A stretch of DNA of 16,018 bases from an uncultured Lachnospiraceae bacterium (GTDB lineage: Bacteria; Bacillota; Clostridia; Lachnospirales; Lachnospiraceae), in the NCBI GenBank assembly GCA_947382415.1, contig CANCYO010000062.1:1-16018 (forward strand). Reading direction: 5' to 3'. How positions within the stretch are numbered: position 1 is the first letter of the stretch; the number at the start of each line of letters is the position of its first letter. Positions 5,022 to 11,832 of the stretch are shown piece by piece. The notes beneath the pieces were generated by a model, which made no database searches, had not been told where the DNA came from, and saw only the letters and a program-made list of their open reading frames with translations. A program made the translations under genes and the position numbers.

Positions 5022-7328
5022 ATGACGGAAGAAAAAAGCGGAGTGATTTTTGAGGAGGAAAAGATAAGCGCGGCGGAGGAATTTGCAGCCCCTGATACTC
5101 TGTATCAGAGGCTTATTGCCCGTGTCCGTAAATATCACCCCAGCGATGACATCTCCATGATTTCCAAGGCATATGACGTGGCGCGGGAAGCTCACAAGGA
5201 TCAGCTCAGGAAGTCCGGGGAGCCCTATATCATTCATCCTTTAAACGTGGCCATCATTCTGGCCAATCTGGAGCTGGATAAGGAAACCATTGTGGCGGGG
5301 CTGCTCCACGATGTGGTGGAGGACACCGTCATGACAGAGGAGGATCTGGAGAGAGAATTCGGTCATGATGTGGCTCTGCTGGTGGACGGCGTCACCAAGT
5401 TGGAGAAGATCCCGCTCTCCGCGGGAGGAGACCGGCCGGATGTCAAGCTGGAGATGCAGGCGGAGAATCTGCGCAAGATGTTTCTGGCCATGGCCAAGGA
5501 TATCCGGGTCATCATGATCAAGCTGGCAGACCGTCTGCACAATATGCGTACATTAAAATACCAGAAGCCGGAGAGCCAGCAGCGCATTGCCAGGGAGACG
5601 CTGGAGATTTACTGCCCTATCGCCCAGAGACTGGGCATCAGCAAGATCAAGACAGAGATGGACGATCTGTCGTTGAAGTATCTGGAACCGGAAGTCTATT
5701 ATGATCTGGTGGATAAGATCGCGGTGCGCAAGAGTGTGCGGGAGAGCTATATTCAGGGCATTGTGGACGAGGTGCGCAGCCATGTGGAAAATGCGGGCAT
5801 CACGGCCAAAATAGACGGACGTGTGAAACATTTCTTCAGTATCTATAAGAAAATGAAGAATCAGAATAAAACGCTGGATCAAATTTACGATCTGTTTGCC
5901 GTGCGCATTATAGTGAGCTCAGTAAAGGACTGCTATGCGGCGCTGGGTGTGATCCATGAGATGTATAAGCCCATTCCCGGACGCTTTAAGGACTATATCG
6001 CCATGCCCAAGGCAAATATGTATCAATCGCTGCACACCACACTGATCGGCAGTACCGGGCAGCCCTTTGAGGTGCAGATACGCACCTTTGAGATGCACAA
6101 GGCGGCAGAGTACGGTATTGCCGCCCACTGGAAATACAAGGAGGCCTCCGACGGTAAAAAGGTGGAGGGACAGGAGGAGGAGAAGCTGGTCTGGCTGCGT
6201 CAGATTCTGGAATGGCAGCAGGACATGTCCGATAACAGAGAGTTTCTGAATCTGCTGAAGAACGATCTGGACCTGTTCTCGGACAGCGTCTATTGCTTTA
6301 CTCCCAGCGGAGAGGTGAAGAATCTCCCTGCGGGTTCCACCACCATCGATTTTGCGTACAGTATTCATTCCGCCGTGGGCAATAAAATGGTGGGGGCCAG
6401 AGTCAACGGAAGGCTGGTGACCATCGACTACGAGATCCGCAACGGAGATAGGATCGAGATCATCACTTCCCAGAATTCCAAAGGTCCCAGCAGAGACTGG
6501 CTGAATGTGGTGAAGAGCACCCAGGCCAAGAATAAGATCCAGCAGTGGTTTAAAAGCGAACTGAAGGAAGATAATATTGTCAAGGGTAAGGAGCTTTTGA
6601 ATGCTTACTGCAAGACAAAGGGTATCAATCTGTCCAATCTGTCCAAACAGGATTATATGGACGCCATTCTGCGCAAGTATGGTTTTCGGGATTGGGACAG
6701 TGTGCTGGCTGCCGTGGGGCACGGCGCGCTGAAGGAAGGACAGATCATCAACAAGATGCAGGAGCTCTATGACAAGGAGCACAGAAAAGATCTGACCAAT
6801 GAGGAGGTTCTGCAGAGCATTGCGGAGTCGGCGGCCGTCAACATTAACCGTTCCAGTAAGATAAAGTCCCGGACGGGTATTGTGGTGAAGGGAATCGCGG
6901 ATCTGTCCGTGCGTTTTTCCAAATGCTGTTCGCCCGTGCCGGGGGACGAGATCGTGGGATTTGTCACCAGAGGGCGGGGAATATCCATCCACAGGACAGA
7001 CTGTATCAATATTCTGAATCTTCCCGAGCTGGAGAGGGACCGGCTGCTGGATGCCGAATGGCAGGCGCCGGAACATGCCGTGTCGGATAAATATGAGGCT
7101 GAGATCCATATTTTTGCCAGCGACAGAAACGGACTGCTGGCGGATATCGCCAAGGTCATGACGGAGAAAAATATCAATATTCTCTCCATGAATACCCGCA
7201 CCAGCAAGCAGGGGACGGCGACGCTGCAGATGACCTTCGAGATCAGCGGCGTGGAAGAGTTAAACCGGATCATCGACCGGATCCGGAGTATCGAGAGCGT
7301 CATTGACATCGAGAGAACCTCGAGCTGA
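5022..7328 (+). CDS. relA: Bifunctional (p)ppGpp synthetase/hydrolase Rel
   Basis: This is a long RelA/SpoT-type enzyme of 768 aa that makes (p)ppGpp from ATP and GDP/GTP and hydrolyses it, mediating the stringent response on starved ribosomes. The domains in order are: hydrolase HD domain with His72, His96-Asp97 in HDVVED and Asp170 in KLADRLHN; synthetase domain with GRVKHFFSIYKKMK (266-279) and Glu350 in EVQIRT; TGS at about 422-483; a helical region; the zinc-finger/RIS segment with Cys634, Cys635, His656 and Cys660; and a C-terminal ACT domain from about 690. The RFKD sequence at 321-324 is the RxKD form found in bifunctional enzymes rather than the acidic form of monofunctional RelA, and the intact HD residues agree. 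GGAG (5013-5016) sets the start at 5022. It lies 26 bp after apt. Confidence 0.97.
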   Translation: MTEEKSGVIFEEEKISAAEEFAAPDTLYQRLIARVRKYHPSDDISMISKAYDVAREAHKDQLRKSGEPYIIHPLNVAIILANLELDKETIVAGLLHDVVEDTVMTEEDLEREFGHDVALLVDGVTKLEKIPLSAGGDRPDVKLEMQAENLRKMFLAMAKDIRVIMIKLADRLHNMRTLKYQKPESQQRIARETLEIYCPIAQRLGISKIKTEMDDLSLKYLEPEVYYDLVDKIAVRKSVRESYIQGIVDEVRSHVENAGITAKIDGRVKHFFSIYKKMKNQNKTLDQIYDLFAVRIIVSSVKDCYAALGVIHEMYKPIPGRFKDYIAMPKANMYQSLHTTLIGSTGQPFEVQIRTFEMHKAAEYGIAAHWKYKEASDGKKVEGQEEEKLVWLRQILEWQQDMSDNREFLNLLKNDLDLFSDSVYCFTPSGEVKNLPAGSTTIDFAYSIHSAVGNKMVGARVNGRLVTIDYEIRNGDRIEIITSQNSKGPSRDWLNVVKSTQAKNKIQQWFKSELKEDNIVKGKELLNAYCKTKGINLSNLSKQDYMDAILRKYGFRDWDSVLAAVGHGALKEGQIINKMQELYDKEHRKDLTNEEVLQSIAESAAVNINRSSKIKSRTGIVVKGIADLSVRFSKCCSPVPGDEIVGFVTRGRGISIHRTDCINILNLPELERDRLLDAEWQAPEHAVSDKYEAEIHIFASDRNGLLADIAKVMTEKNINILSMNTRTSKQGTATLQMTFEISGVEELNRIIDRIRSIESVIDIERTSS

Positions 7329-7357
7329 CGACGGGCCGGAGCTGAATAAGGCCGCGA

Positions 7358-7383
7358 GGCAGCATATATCAGGCGGCATATAG
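7358..7383 (+). repeat. Short direct repeat in the relA-MBL gap
   Basis: GGCAGCATATAT (7358-7369) and GGCGGCATATAG (7372-7383) are near-identical copies with a 14-bp period in the 77-bp gap between relA and the MBL gene. The gap holds no gene and no clear terminator or promoter apart from the GGGGGGAGG ribosome site just before 7406. Confidence 0.4.
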
Positions 7384-7405
7384 AATCGGAAAGGGGGGAG
7401 GGCGC

Positions 7406-8068
7406 ATGAGCGATTTAAAGATCGGACGCATGGTGCTTGGGGCCTGCAGTACCAACACCTATTTTTTGTACCGGGAGGGAGCGGAAGAATGTATCGTGGT
7501 GGATCCCGCGGATGCAGGCAGACAGATTTTTGCCAATCTGCGGAAGAACGGACTGCGCACGGCGGGGATTCTTCTGACCCATGGACATTTTGATCATATC
7601 TGGGGTGTGGATGCTCTGAGGGCCGCGGCAAATGAGGTGGCGGAGCATCATGGCCATGACGCGGTCAGGGTCTATGCCTGTGAAGACGAACGGGAACTGT
7701 TAAAGAACGCTCGTCAGAATGTGTCAGAGGATTTCGGACGGGCATGTACGGTGGAGGCCGACGTCTATGTGCGGGACGGTCAGGAGATTGAGATCGCAGG
7801 AATCCGCTGCAGGGTCATCGCCACGCCCGGGCACACGGCGGGAGGATGCTGCTATTATTTTGAGGAAGCGGGTTTCTGTGTCTGCGGAGATACGATCTTC
7901 CTGGAGTCCGTGGGCAGAACGGATTTTCCCACGGGCAGCATGAGTACGCTGGTGCGCTCCATACGGGAAAAGCTGTTTGTCCTTCCGGAAGAGACCCGGC
8001 TTTATCCCGGACATGGGGACAGCACCACGGTAAGTCATGAAAAACAATACAATCCGTTCTGCGTGTGA
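7406..8068 (+). CDS. MBL-fold metallo-hydrolase (glyoxalase II-like)
   Basis: This is a 220-aa metallo-beta-lactamase-fold hydrolase. The metal-binding set is complete: THGHFDH (His59, His61, Asp63, His64), His143 in TPGHTAGG, Asp162 in CGDTIF and His203 in YPGHGDSTT. This pattern and size match the small glyoxalase-II-like group (GloB/YcbL type), which hydrolyses thioesters in the better-studied cases. The substrate cannot be told from sequence, and the C-terminal substrate domain of true glyoxalase II is not present. A strong site of G-rich GGGGGGAGG precedes the ATG at 7406. It lies between relA and hemZ, an arrangement common in Clostridia, and is probably co-transcribed with hemZ, which starts 30 bp later. 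No signal peptide, so cytosolic. Confidence 0.92.
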   Translation: MSDLKIGRMVLGACSTNTYFLYREGAEECIVVDPADAGRQIFANLRKNGLRTAGILLTHGHFDHIWGVDALRAAANEVAEHHGHDAVRVYACEDERELLKNARQNVSEDFGRACTVEADVYVRDGQEIEIAGIRCRVIATPGHTAGGCCYYFEEAGFCVCGDTIFLESVGRTDFPTGSMSTLVRSIREKLFVLPEETRLYPGHGDSTTVSHEKQYNPFCV

Positions 8069-8098
8069 CGGGCAGCGGTAGAAACAGTCGGGTAGCGT

Positions 8099-9601
8099 AT
8101 GCTGACAATCGAGTTAAACAGAGCCAATTTTGAATATGATATAAATTCTCTGGTCAGAGCCTTTTATCCCGGCGAGACGGTGGCGGTTCTCACGCCGGAG
8201 AGTACGCCTCACAGGAGGGAGCAAATTGCACAGGAGAGGGAGAGACGGCAGCAGGAGGGAGAGAGCCTGATGTCCGTGTCCGTGGAGCTTTCGGATGAGG
8301 GAGCCATACTGCAGCTCGGACAGCGTGTATATGAATGGCAGTACCGGCCCGCGGGGGCGGAGCGCGATGAATTGGAATATAAGCATGAGTGTAAGCGCTT
8401 TCTCTACCGGAGTCTCTGTGATCATACCGGGAGAGAGCTGCCATGGGGAAGCCTGACGGGCATACGTCCCACCAAGATCGCCTATGGTATGCTGGAGCAG
8501 GGTAAAAGCGGGCAGGAGATACTGGAGATCTTCGAGAACCATTATCAGGTGAGTCATGAGAAAGCGCTGCTTGGGCTTGAGATCGCCGGGAGAGAGCGGG
8601 AGATTTTGCGGGACGTACATGCCGGGCAGGGTTACAGTCTCTACATAGGGATACCGTTTTGCCCCACCACCTGTCTGTACTGTTCGTTTACTTCATATCC
8701 CATCGCCGGCTACAGACGGATGACGGACGCTTATGTCGGTTGTCTGATCAGGGAGATGGAATATGTTTCAAAGCGTATGGCAGGCAGAGTGCCGGACAGC
8801 GTGTATATCGGCGGCGGGACTCCCACCACGCTGGAGCCGGAGCAGTTGGACAGACTGTTATCTGCGCTGGGGGAAAATTTTGACCTGAATGCTGTGAAGG
8901 AATTTACGGTGGAGGCAGGAAGGGCGGACAGCATCACCGGAGAGAAGCTGGCGGTGTTAGCCCGGCACGGGGTGGGCAGGATATCCGTGAATCCCCAGAC
9001 CATGAAACAGGAGACTCTGGATATCATCGGCAGAAAGGCTTCTGTTGAGCAGGTGCTTACTGCCTATAAGCTCGCGAGAGAAGCGGGGTTCACCAATATT
9101 AATATGGACTTGATCCTGGGGCTTCCCGGGGAGACGGAGGAGGATGTGCAGCACACCATCGACCGGGTGGAGGAGCTGTCCCCGGACAGCCTGACAGTGC
9201 ATTCTCTGGCCATAAAGCGGGCCTCCCGGCTGGGCGCATGGATCCGGGAGAACGGTATCGAGACGCTGAAAAACACGGACAGGACGATGGCTATCGCCGC
9301 CGGGGGTGCAAAGCGAATGGGGATGGAGCCCTATTATCTCTATCGCCAGAAAAACATGTCGGGGAATTTTGAGAATGTGGGTTATGCAAAACCCGGGAAG
9401 TACGGACTCTATAATATCCTGATCATGGAGGAGATACAGACCATCGTGGCGTTAGGGGCAGGCAGCATCACCAAGGCGGTGTGGCCGGACGGACGCATTG
9501 AACGCTGTGATAATGTGAAGGATGTAGGCTTGTATATCGACAGACTGGATGAAATGCTGGCGCGCAAGGAGGCATTGTTTGCGGGACTACAGCTCATATA
9601 A
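8099..9601 (+). CDS. hemZ: HemZ-like radical SAM coproporphyrinogen dehydrogenase
   Basis: This is a 500-aa radical SAM enzyme of the HemN/HemZ group. The 4Fe-4S cluster site CPTTCLYC (Cys188, Cys192, Cys195) sits in YIGIPFCPTTCLYCSF, and YIGGGTPTTLE downstream is the glycine-rich SAM-binding stretch of this family. An N-terminal extension of about 175 residues before the radical SAM core, with LPWGSLTGIRPTK near 114-126, distinguishes HemZ from HemN/HemW. HemZ-named proteins are annotated as oxygen-independent coproporphyrinogen dehydrogenases, but many gut Clostridia that carry them lack the rest of heme synthesis, and no other hem gene is present here, so the true substrate is uncertain. 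The ribosome site before 8099 is weak (only GGGTAG-like bases), suggesting coupling to the MBL gene 30 bp upstream. Confidence 0.88.
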   Translation: MLTIELNRANFEYDINSLVRAFYPGETVAVLTPESTPHRREQIAQERERRQQEGESLMSVSVELSDEGAILQLGQRVYEWQYRPAGAERDELEYKHECKRFLYRSLCDHTGRELPWGSLTGIRPTKIAYGMLEQGKSGQEILEIFENHYQVSHEKALLGLEIAGREREILRDVHAGQGYSLYIGIPFCPTTCLYCSFTSYPIAGYRRMTDAYVGCLIREMEYVSKRMAGRVPDSVYIGGGTPTTLEPEQLDRLLSALGENFDLNAVKEFTVEAGRADSITGEKLAVLARHGVGRISVNPQTMKQETLDIIGRKASVEQVLTAYKLAREAGFTNINMDLILGLPGETEEDVQHTIDRVEELSPDSLTVHSLAIKRASRLGAWIRENGIETLKNTDRTMAIAAGGAKRMGMEPYYLYRQKNMSGNFENVGYAKPGKYGLYNILIMEEIQTIVALGAGSITKAVWPDGRIERCDNVKDVGLYIDRLDEMLARKEALFAGLQLI

Positions 9602-9615
9602 AGGAGGACATTTTT

Positions 9616-10479
9616 ATGGAGAGAGCAAAGGTTTATTTCACAAAAGAGATTACCCCGGAGGCGGTCATCCGTCTCTATGATATGCTGCAGGTGGAACTGC
9701 CCGGAAACGTGGCGGTAAAAGTACATTCCGGAGAGGTGGGCAATCAGAATTTCATCCGTCCTCCCTTCTGGAAACCTGTGATCGATAAAGTGAAGGGCAC
9801 CATCGTGGAATGCAATACCGCCTACGAGGGAAAACGCGATACCACCGAGGCTCATTGGGAGACCATGAAGCTCCACGGCTGGACGGACATTGCGAAGGTG
9901 GATATCATGGACGAGGAGGGAGAGCTGGAGCTTCCCGTGGAGGGCGGCAGGCAGATCGCTGTCAACTATGTGGGCGATCATCTGAAAAATTATGACTCCA
10001 TGCTGATCCTGTCCCATTTTAAGGGGCATCCCATGGGCGGCTTCGGCGGGGCCCTGAAAAATATTTCCATCGGTATCGCATCCTCCCACGGCAAGGCTTA
10101 TATCCACGGCGCCGGGGATGTGGAGAAGATCTGGTCCTCGGAGCAGAATGATTTTCTGGAGGCCATGGCGGATGCGGCCAAATCTGTGGTGAAGCATTTT
10201 GACGGCAGGATGGCGTTTGTGAACGTCATGTGTAATATGTCTGTGGACTGTGACTGCTGCGCTGTGGCGGAAGACCCTGAGATAGCAGACATCGGCGTAC
10301 TTGCAAGTCTGGATCCCATCGCATTGGATCAGGCCTGTGTGGATTTGGTGTATGCTTCGGAGGATCCGGGTAAAGCGCATCTGATCGAACGCATGGAATC
10401 AAGAAACGGTATTCACATTGTGGAGGCCGCTGATGGGCTGGGCTTTGGCAGCAGGCAGTATGAACTGGTGGAGGTATGA
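9616..10479 (+). CDS. DUF362-family protein, cysteine-rich
   Basis: This 287-aa protein belongs to the DUF362 family; its function is unknown. The family core is recognisable in LILSHFKGHPMGGFGGALKN (130-149) and in the later LASLDPIALDQACVDL. It has six cysteines, four of them grouped as CNMSVDCDCC (206-215), which could bind iron-sulfur or another metal. Unlike many DUF362 proteins it has no appended CxxCxxC ferredoxin domain, no signal peptide and no membrane helix. A perfect AAGGAGG (9601-9607) precedes the ATG at 9616 by 8 bp, predicting strong translation. It starts 14 bp after hemZ and ends 6 bp before hisS. Its position next to a radical SAM enzyme makes a redox or iron-sulfur role reasonable, but this is inference. 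Confidence 0.85.
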   Translation: MERAKVYFTKEITPEAVIRLYDMLQVELPGNVAVKVHSGEVGNQNFIRPPFWKPVIDKVKGTIVECNTAYEGKRDTTEAHWETMKLHGWTDIAKVDIMDEEGELELPVEGGRQIAVNYVGDHLKNYDSMLILSHFKGHPMGGFGGALKNISIGIASSHGKAYIHGAGDVEKIWSSEQNDFLEAMADAAKSVVKHFDGRMAFVNVMCNMSVDCDCCAVAEDPEIADIGVLASLDPIALDQACVDLVYASEDPGKAHLIERMESRNGIHIVEAADGLGFGSRQYELVEV

Positions 10480-10485
10480 CAAAAG

Positions 10486-11748
10486 ATGGCGCTGAGTAAG
10501 AAGCCCACTACGGGCATGAAGGACATTTTGCCCCGGGAGATGCAGATCCGCGACTATGTCATTGGGGTCATTAAGGACACCTACGGCAGATTCGGATTCA
10601 CTCCCATCGAGACTCCCTGCGTGGAGCATATCGCAAACCTGACCAGTAAACAGGGGGGCGACAATGAGAAACTGATCTTCAAGATTTTAAAGCGGGGAGA
10701 GAAGCTGAATGTGGAGGAGGCTGTCACCGAGGAGGATGTGGTGGATTTTGGCCTGCGCTATGACCTGACGGTGCCTTTGGTGCGTTTTTATTCCAATAAT
10801 GCGGCGGCTCTGCCCACGCCCTTCAAGGCTTTGCAGATGGGAAATGTGTGGCGGGCGGACAGACCCCAGAGAGGGCGTTACCGTCAGTTTATGCAATGCG
10901 ATATCGACATTTTCGGGGAGCCCTCCAATCTGGCGGAGATCGAGCTCATACTGGCTACCACTACCACTTTGGCCAGACTGGGTTTTCGGAATTTTCAGAT
11001 CCGTATCAATGACCGGGAGATATTGAAGGCCATGGCCGCATATGCGGGATTTGCCGAGGAGCAGTATGACAGCGTGTTCATCACGCTGGACAAGATGGAC
11101 AAGATTGGCATGGACGGCGTGAAGGCAGAGCTTGTGCAGAACGGTTTTGCCGCTGAGCAGTGCGACAGATATCTGGAACTGTTTGCGGCGGTGGAGGGCG
11201 CGGAGGACGGCGTCGCCTGTCTGACAGAACGGTTGGGTGATTATCTGGACGAGGGGCTGGTCGATTCTTTCCGTGAGATACTCTCCAGCGTACAGGCCAC
11301 CAAGTCGGATGCCTTTGAACTGGTCTTTGATCCCACGCTGGTGCGCGGCATGAGCTATTATACCGGTACGATCTTCGAGGTCTCCATGCCGGAGTTTGGC
11401 GGAAGCTGCGGCGGGGGCGGCAGATATGACAAAATGGTGGGAAAATTTACGGGTAACGAGGTGCCCGCCTGCGGATTTTCCATCGGTTTCGAGAGAATCG
11501 TGCTGCTTTTGATGGAGAGCGGTTTCCAGGTGCCGGCGCGTCCCAGACAGGTGGCTTATCTGGTGGAGAAGGGCGTGGCCGGAGAGCGTCTGTGCGAGGT
11601 CATCGCCAGGGCCCAGGAGGCCAGAGCGGACGGCACACAGGTGCTGGTGGTCCGCATGAACAAGAATAAAAAGTTCCAGAAGGAACAATTGATGCAGGAA
11701 GGCTACGAGGACTTTGTGGAGTTCTATAAGGATCCGTTGAAAAATTAG
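10486..11748 (+). CDS. hisS: Histidyl-tRNA synthetase HisRS
   Basis: HisRS attaches histidine to tRNA-His; it is a class II dimeric synthetase of 420 aa, normal length. Seen are the N-terminal GMKDILPRE (10-18), the class II motif 2 region MGNVWRADRPQRGRYRQF (118-135) followed by QCDIDIFG, and the histidine-specific LRYDLTVPLVR (90-100). A second histidine loop is present as VRGMSYYTGTIFE. A GSCGGGGRYD stretch and motif 3 (ACGFSIGFERI) precede the C-terminal anticodon-binding domain (about 335-420). The start at 10486 is served by GGAGGT (10470-10475), which lies inside the end of the DUF362 gene; only 6 bp separate the two genes, so translation may be coupled. aspS follows after an 84-bp A-rich gap. 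No T-box leader is present, so uncharged tRNA-His does not appear to regulate it locally. Confidence 0.96.
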   Translation: MALSKKPTTGMKDILPREMQIRDYVIGVIKDTYGRFGFTPIETPCVEHIANLTSKQGGDNEKLIFKILKRGEKLNVEEAVTEEDVVDFGLRYDLTVPLVRFYSNNAAALPTPFKALQMGNVWRADRPQRGRYRQFMQCDIDIFGEPSNLAEIELILATTTTLARLGFRNFQIRINDREILKAMAAYAGFAEEQYDSVFITLDKMDKIGMDGVKAELVQNGFAAEQCDRYLELFAAVEGAEDGVACLTERLGDYLDEGLVDSFREILSSVQATKSDAFELVFDPTLVRGMSYYTGTIFEVSMPEFGGSCGGGGRYDKMVGKFTGNEVPACGFSIGFERIVLLLMESGFQVPARPRQVAYLVEKGVAGERLCEVIARAQEARADGTQVLVVRMNKNKKFQKEQLMQEGYEDFVEFYKDPLKN

Positions 11749-11807
11749 AGAATTCAGTTAAGAATCAGAGAATCCTGTTAAAAATCAAAGAAGTCAGTAA
11801 AAATACT
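11748..11807 (+). repeat. Three imperfect 20-bp tandem repeats between hisS and aspS
   Basis: Unit 1 (11748-11767) and unit 2 (11768-11787) agree at 17 of 20 positions, sharing GAGAAT and GTTAA..AATCA. Unit 3 (11788-11807) is more diverged, aligning best with one base deleted after AGTCAGT. A further degenerate piece, AGTTTAGAATC, follows at 11809-11819. The repeats fill almost the whole hisS-aspS gap, are A-rich and contain no good hairpin or T run. Confidence 0.7.
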
Positions 11808-11832
11808 AAGTTTAGAATCGAGGTTTGGAAAA

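Noticed and set aside
5919..7109. 396-codon minus-strand frame opposite relA
   Set aside because: A shadow of relA, whose domains and catalytic residues are intact throughout; no ribosome site or recognisable motif on the minus strand.
10476..10499. Seven-codon reading frame ATGACAAAAGATGGCGCTGA...
   Set aside because: It overlaps the DUF362 stop and hisS start by chance and has no supporting evidence; the GGAGGT site fits hisS at 10486.
10687..11688. 333-codon minus-strand frame opposite hisS, and a similar one at 9409-10380
   Set aside because: Both lie antisense to well-supported genes and have compositions typical of reverse-complemented coding DNA.
10480..11832. T-box leader expected for hisS or aspS
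   Set aside because: There are only 6 bp before hisS and 84 A-rich bp before aspS; no specifier hairpin or TGGN-type antiterminator motif is visible.
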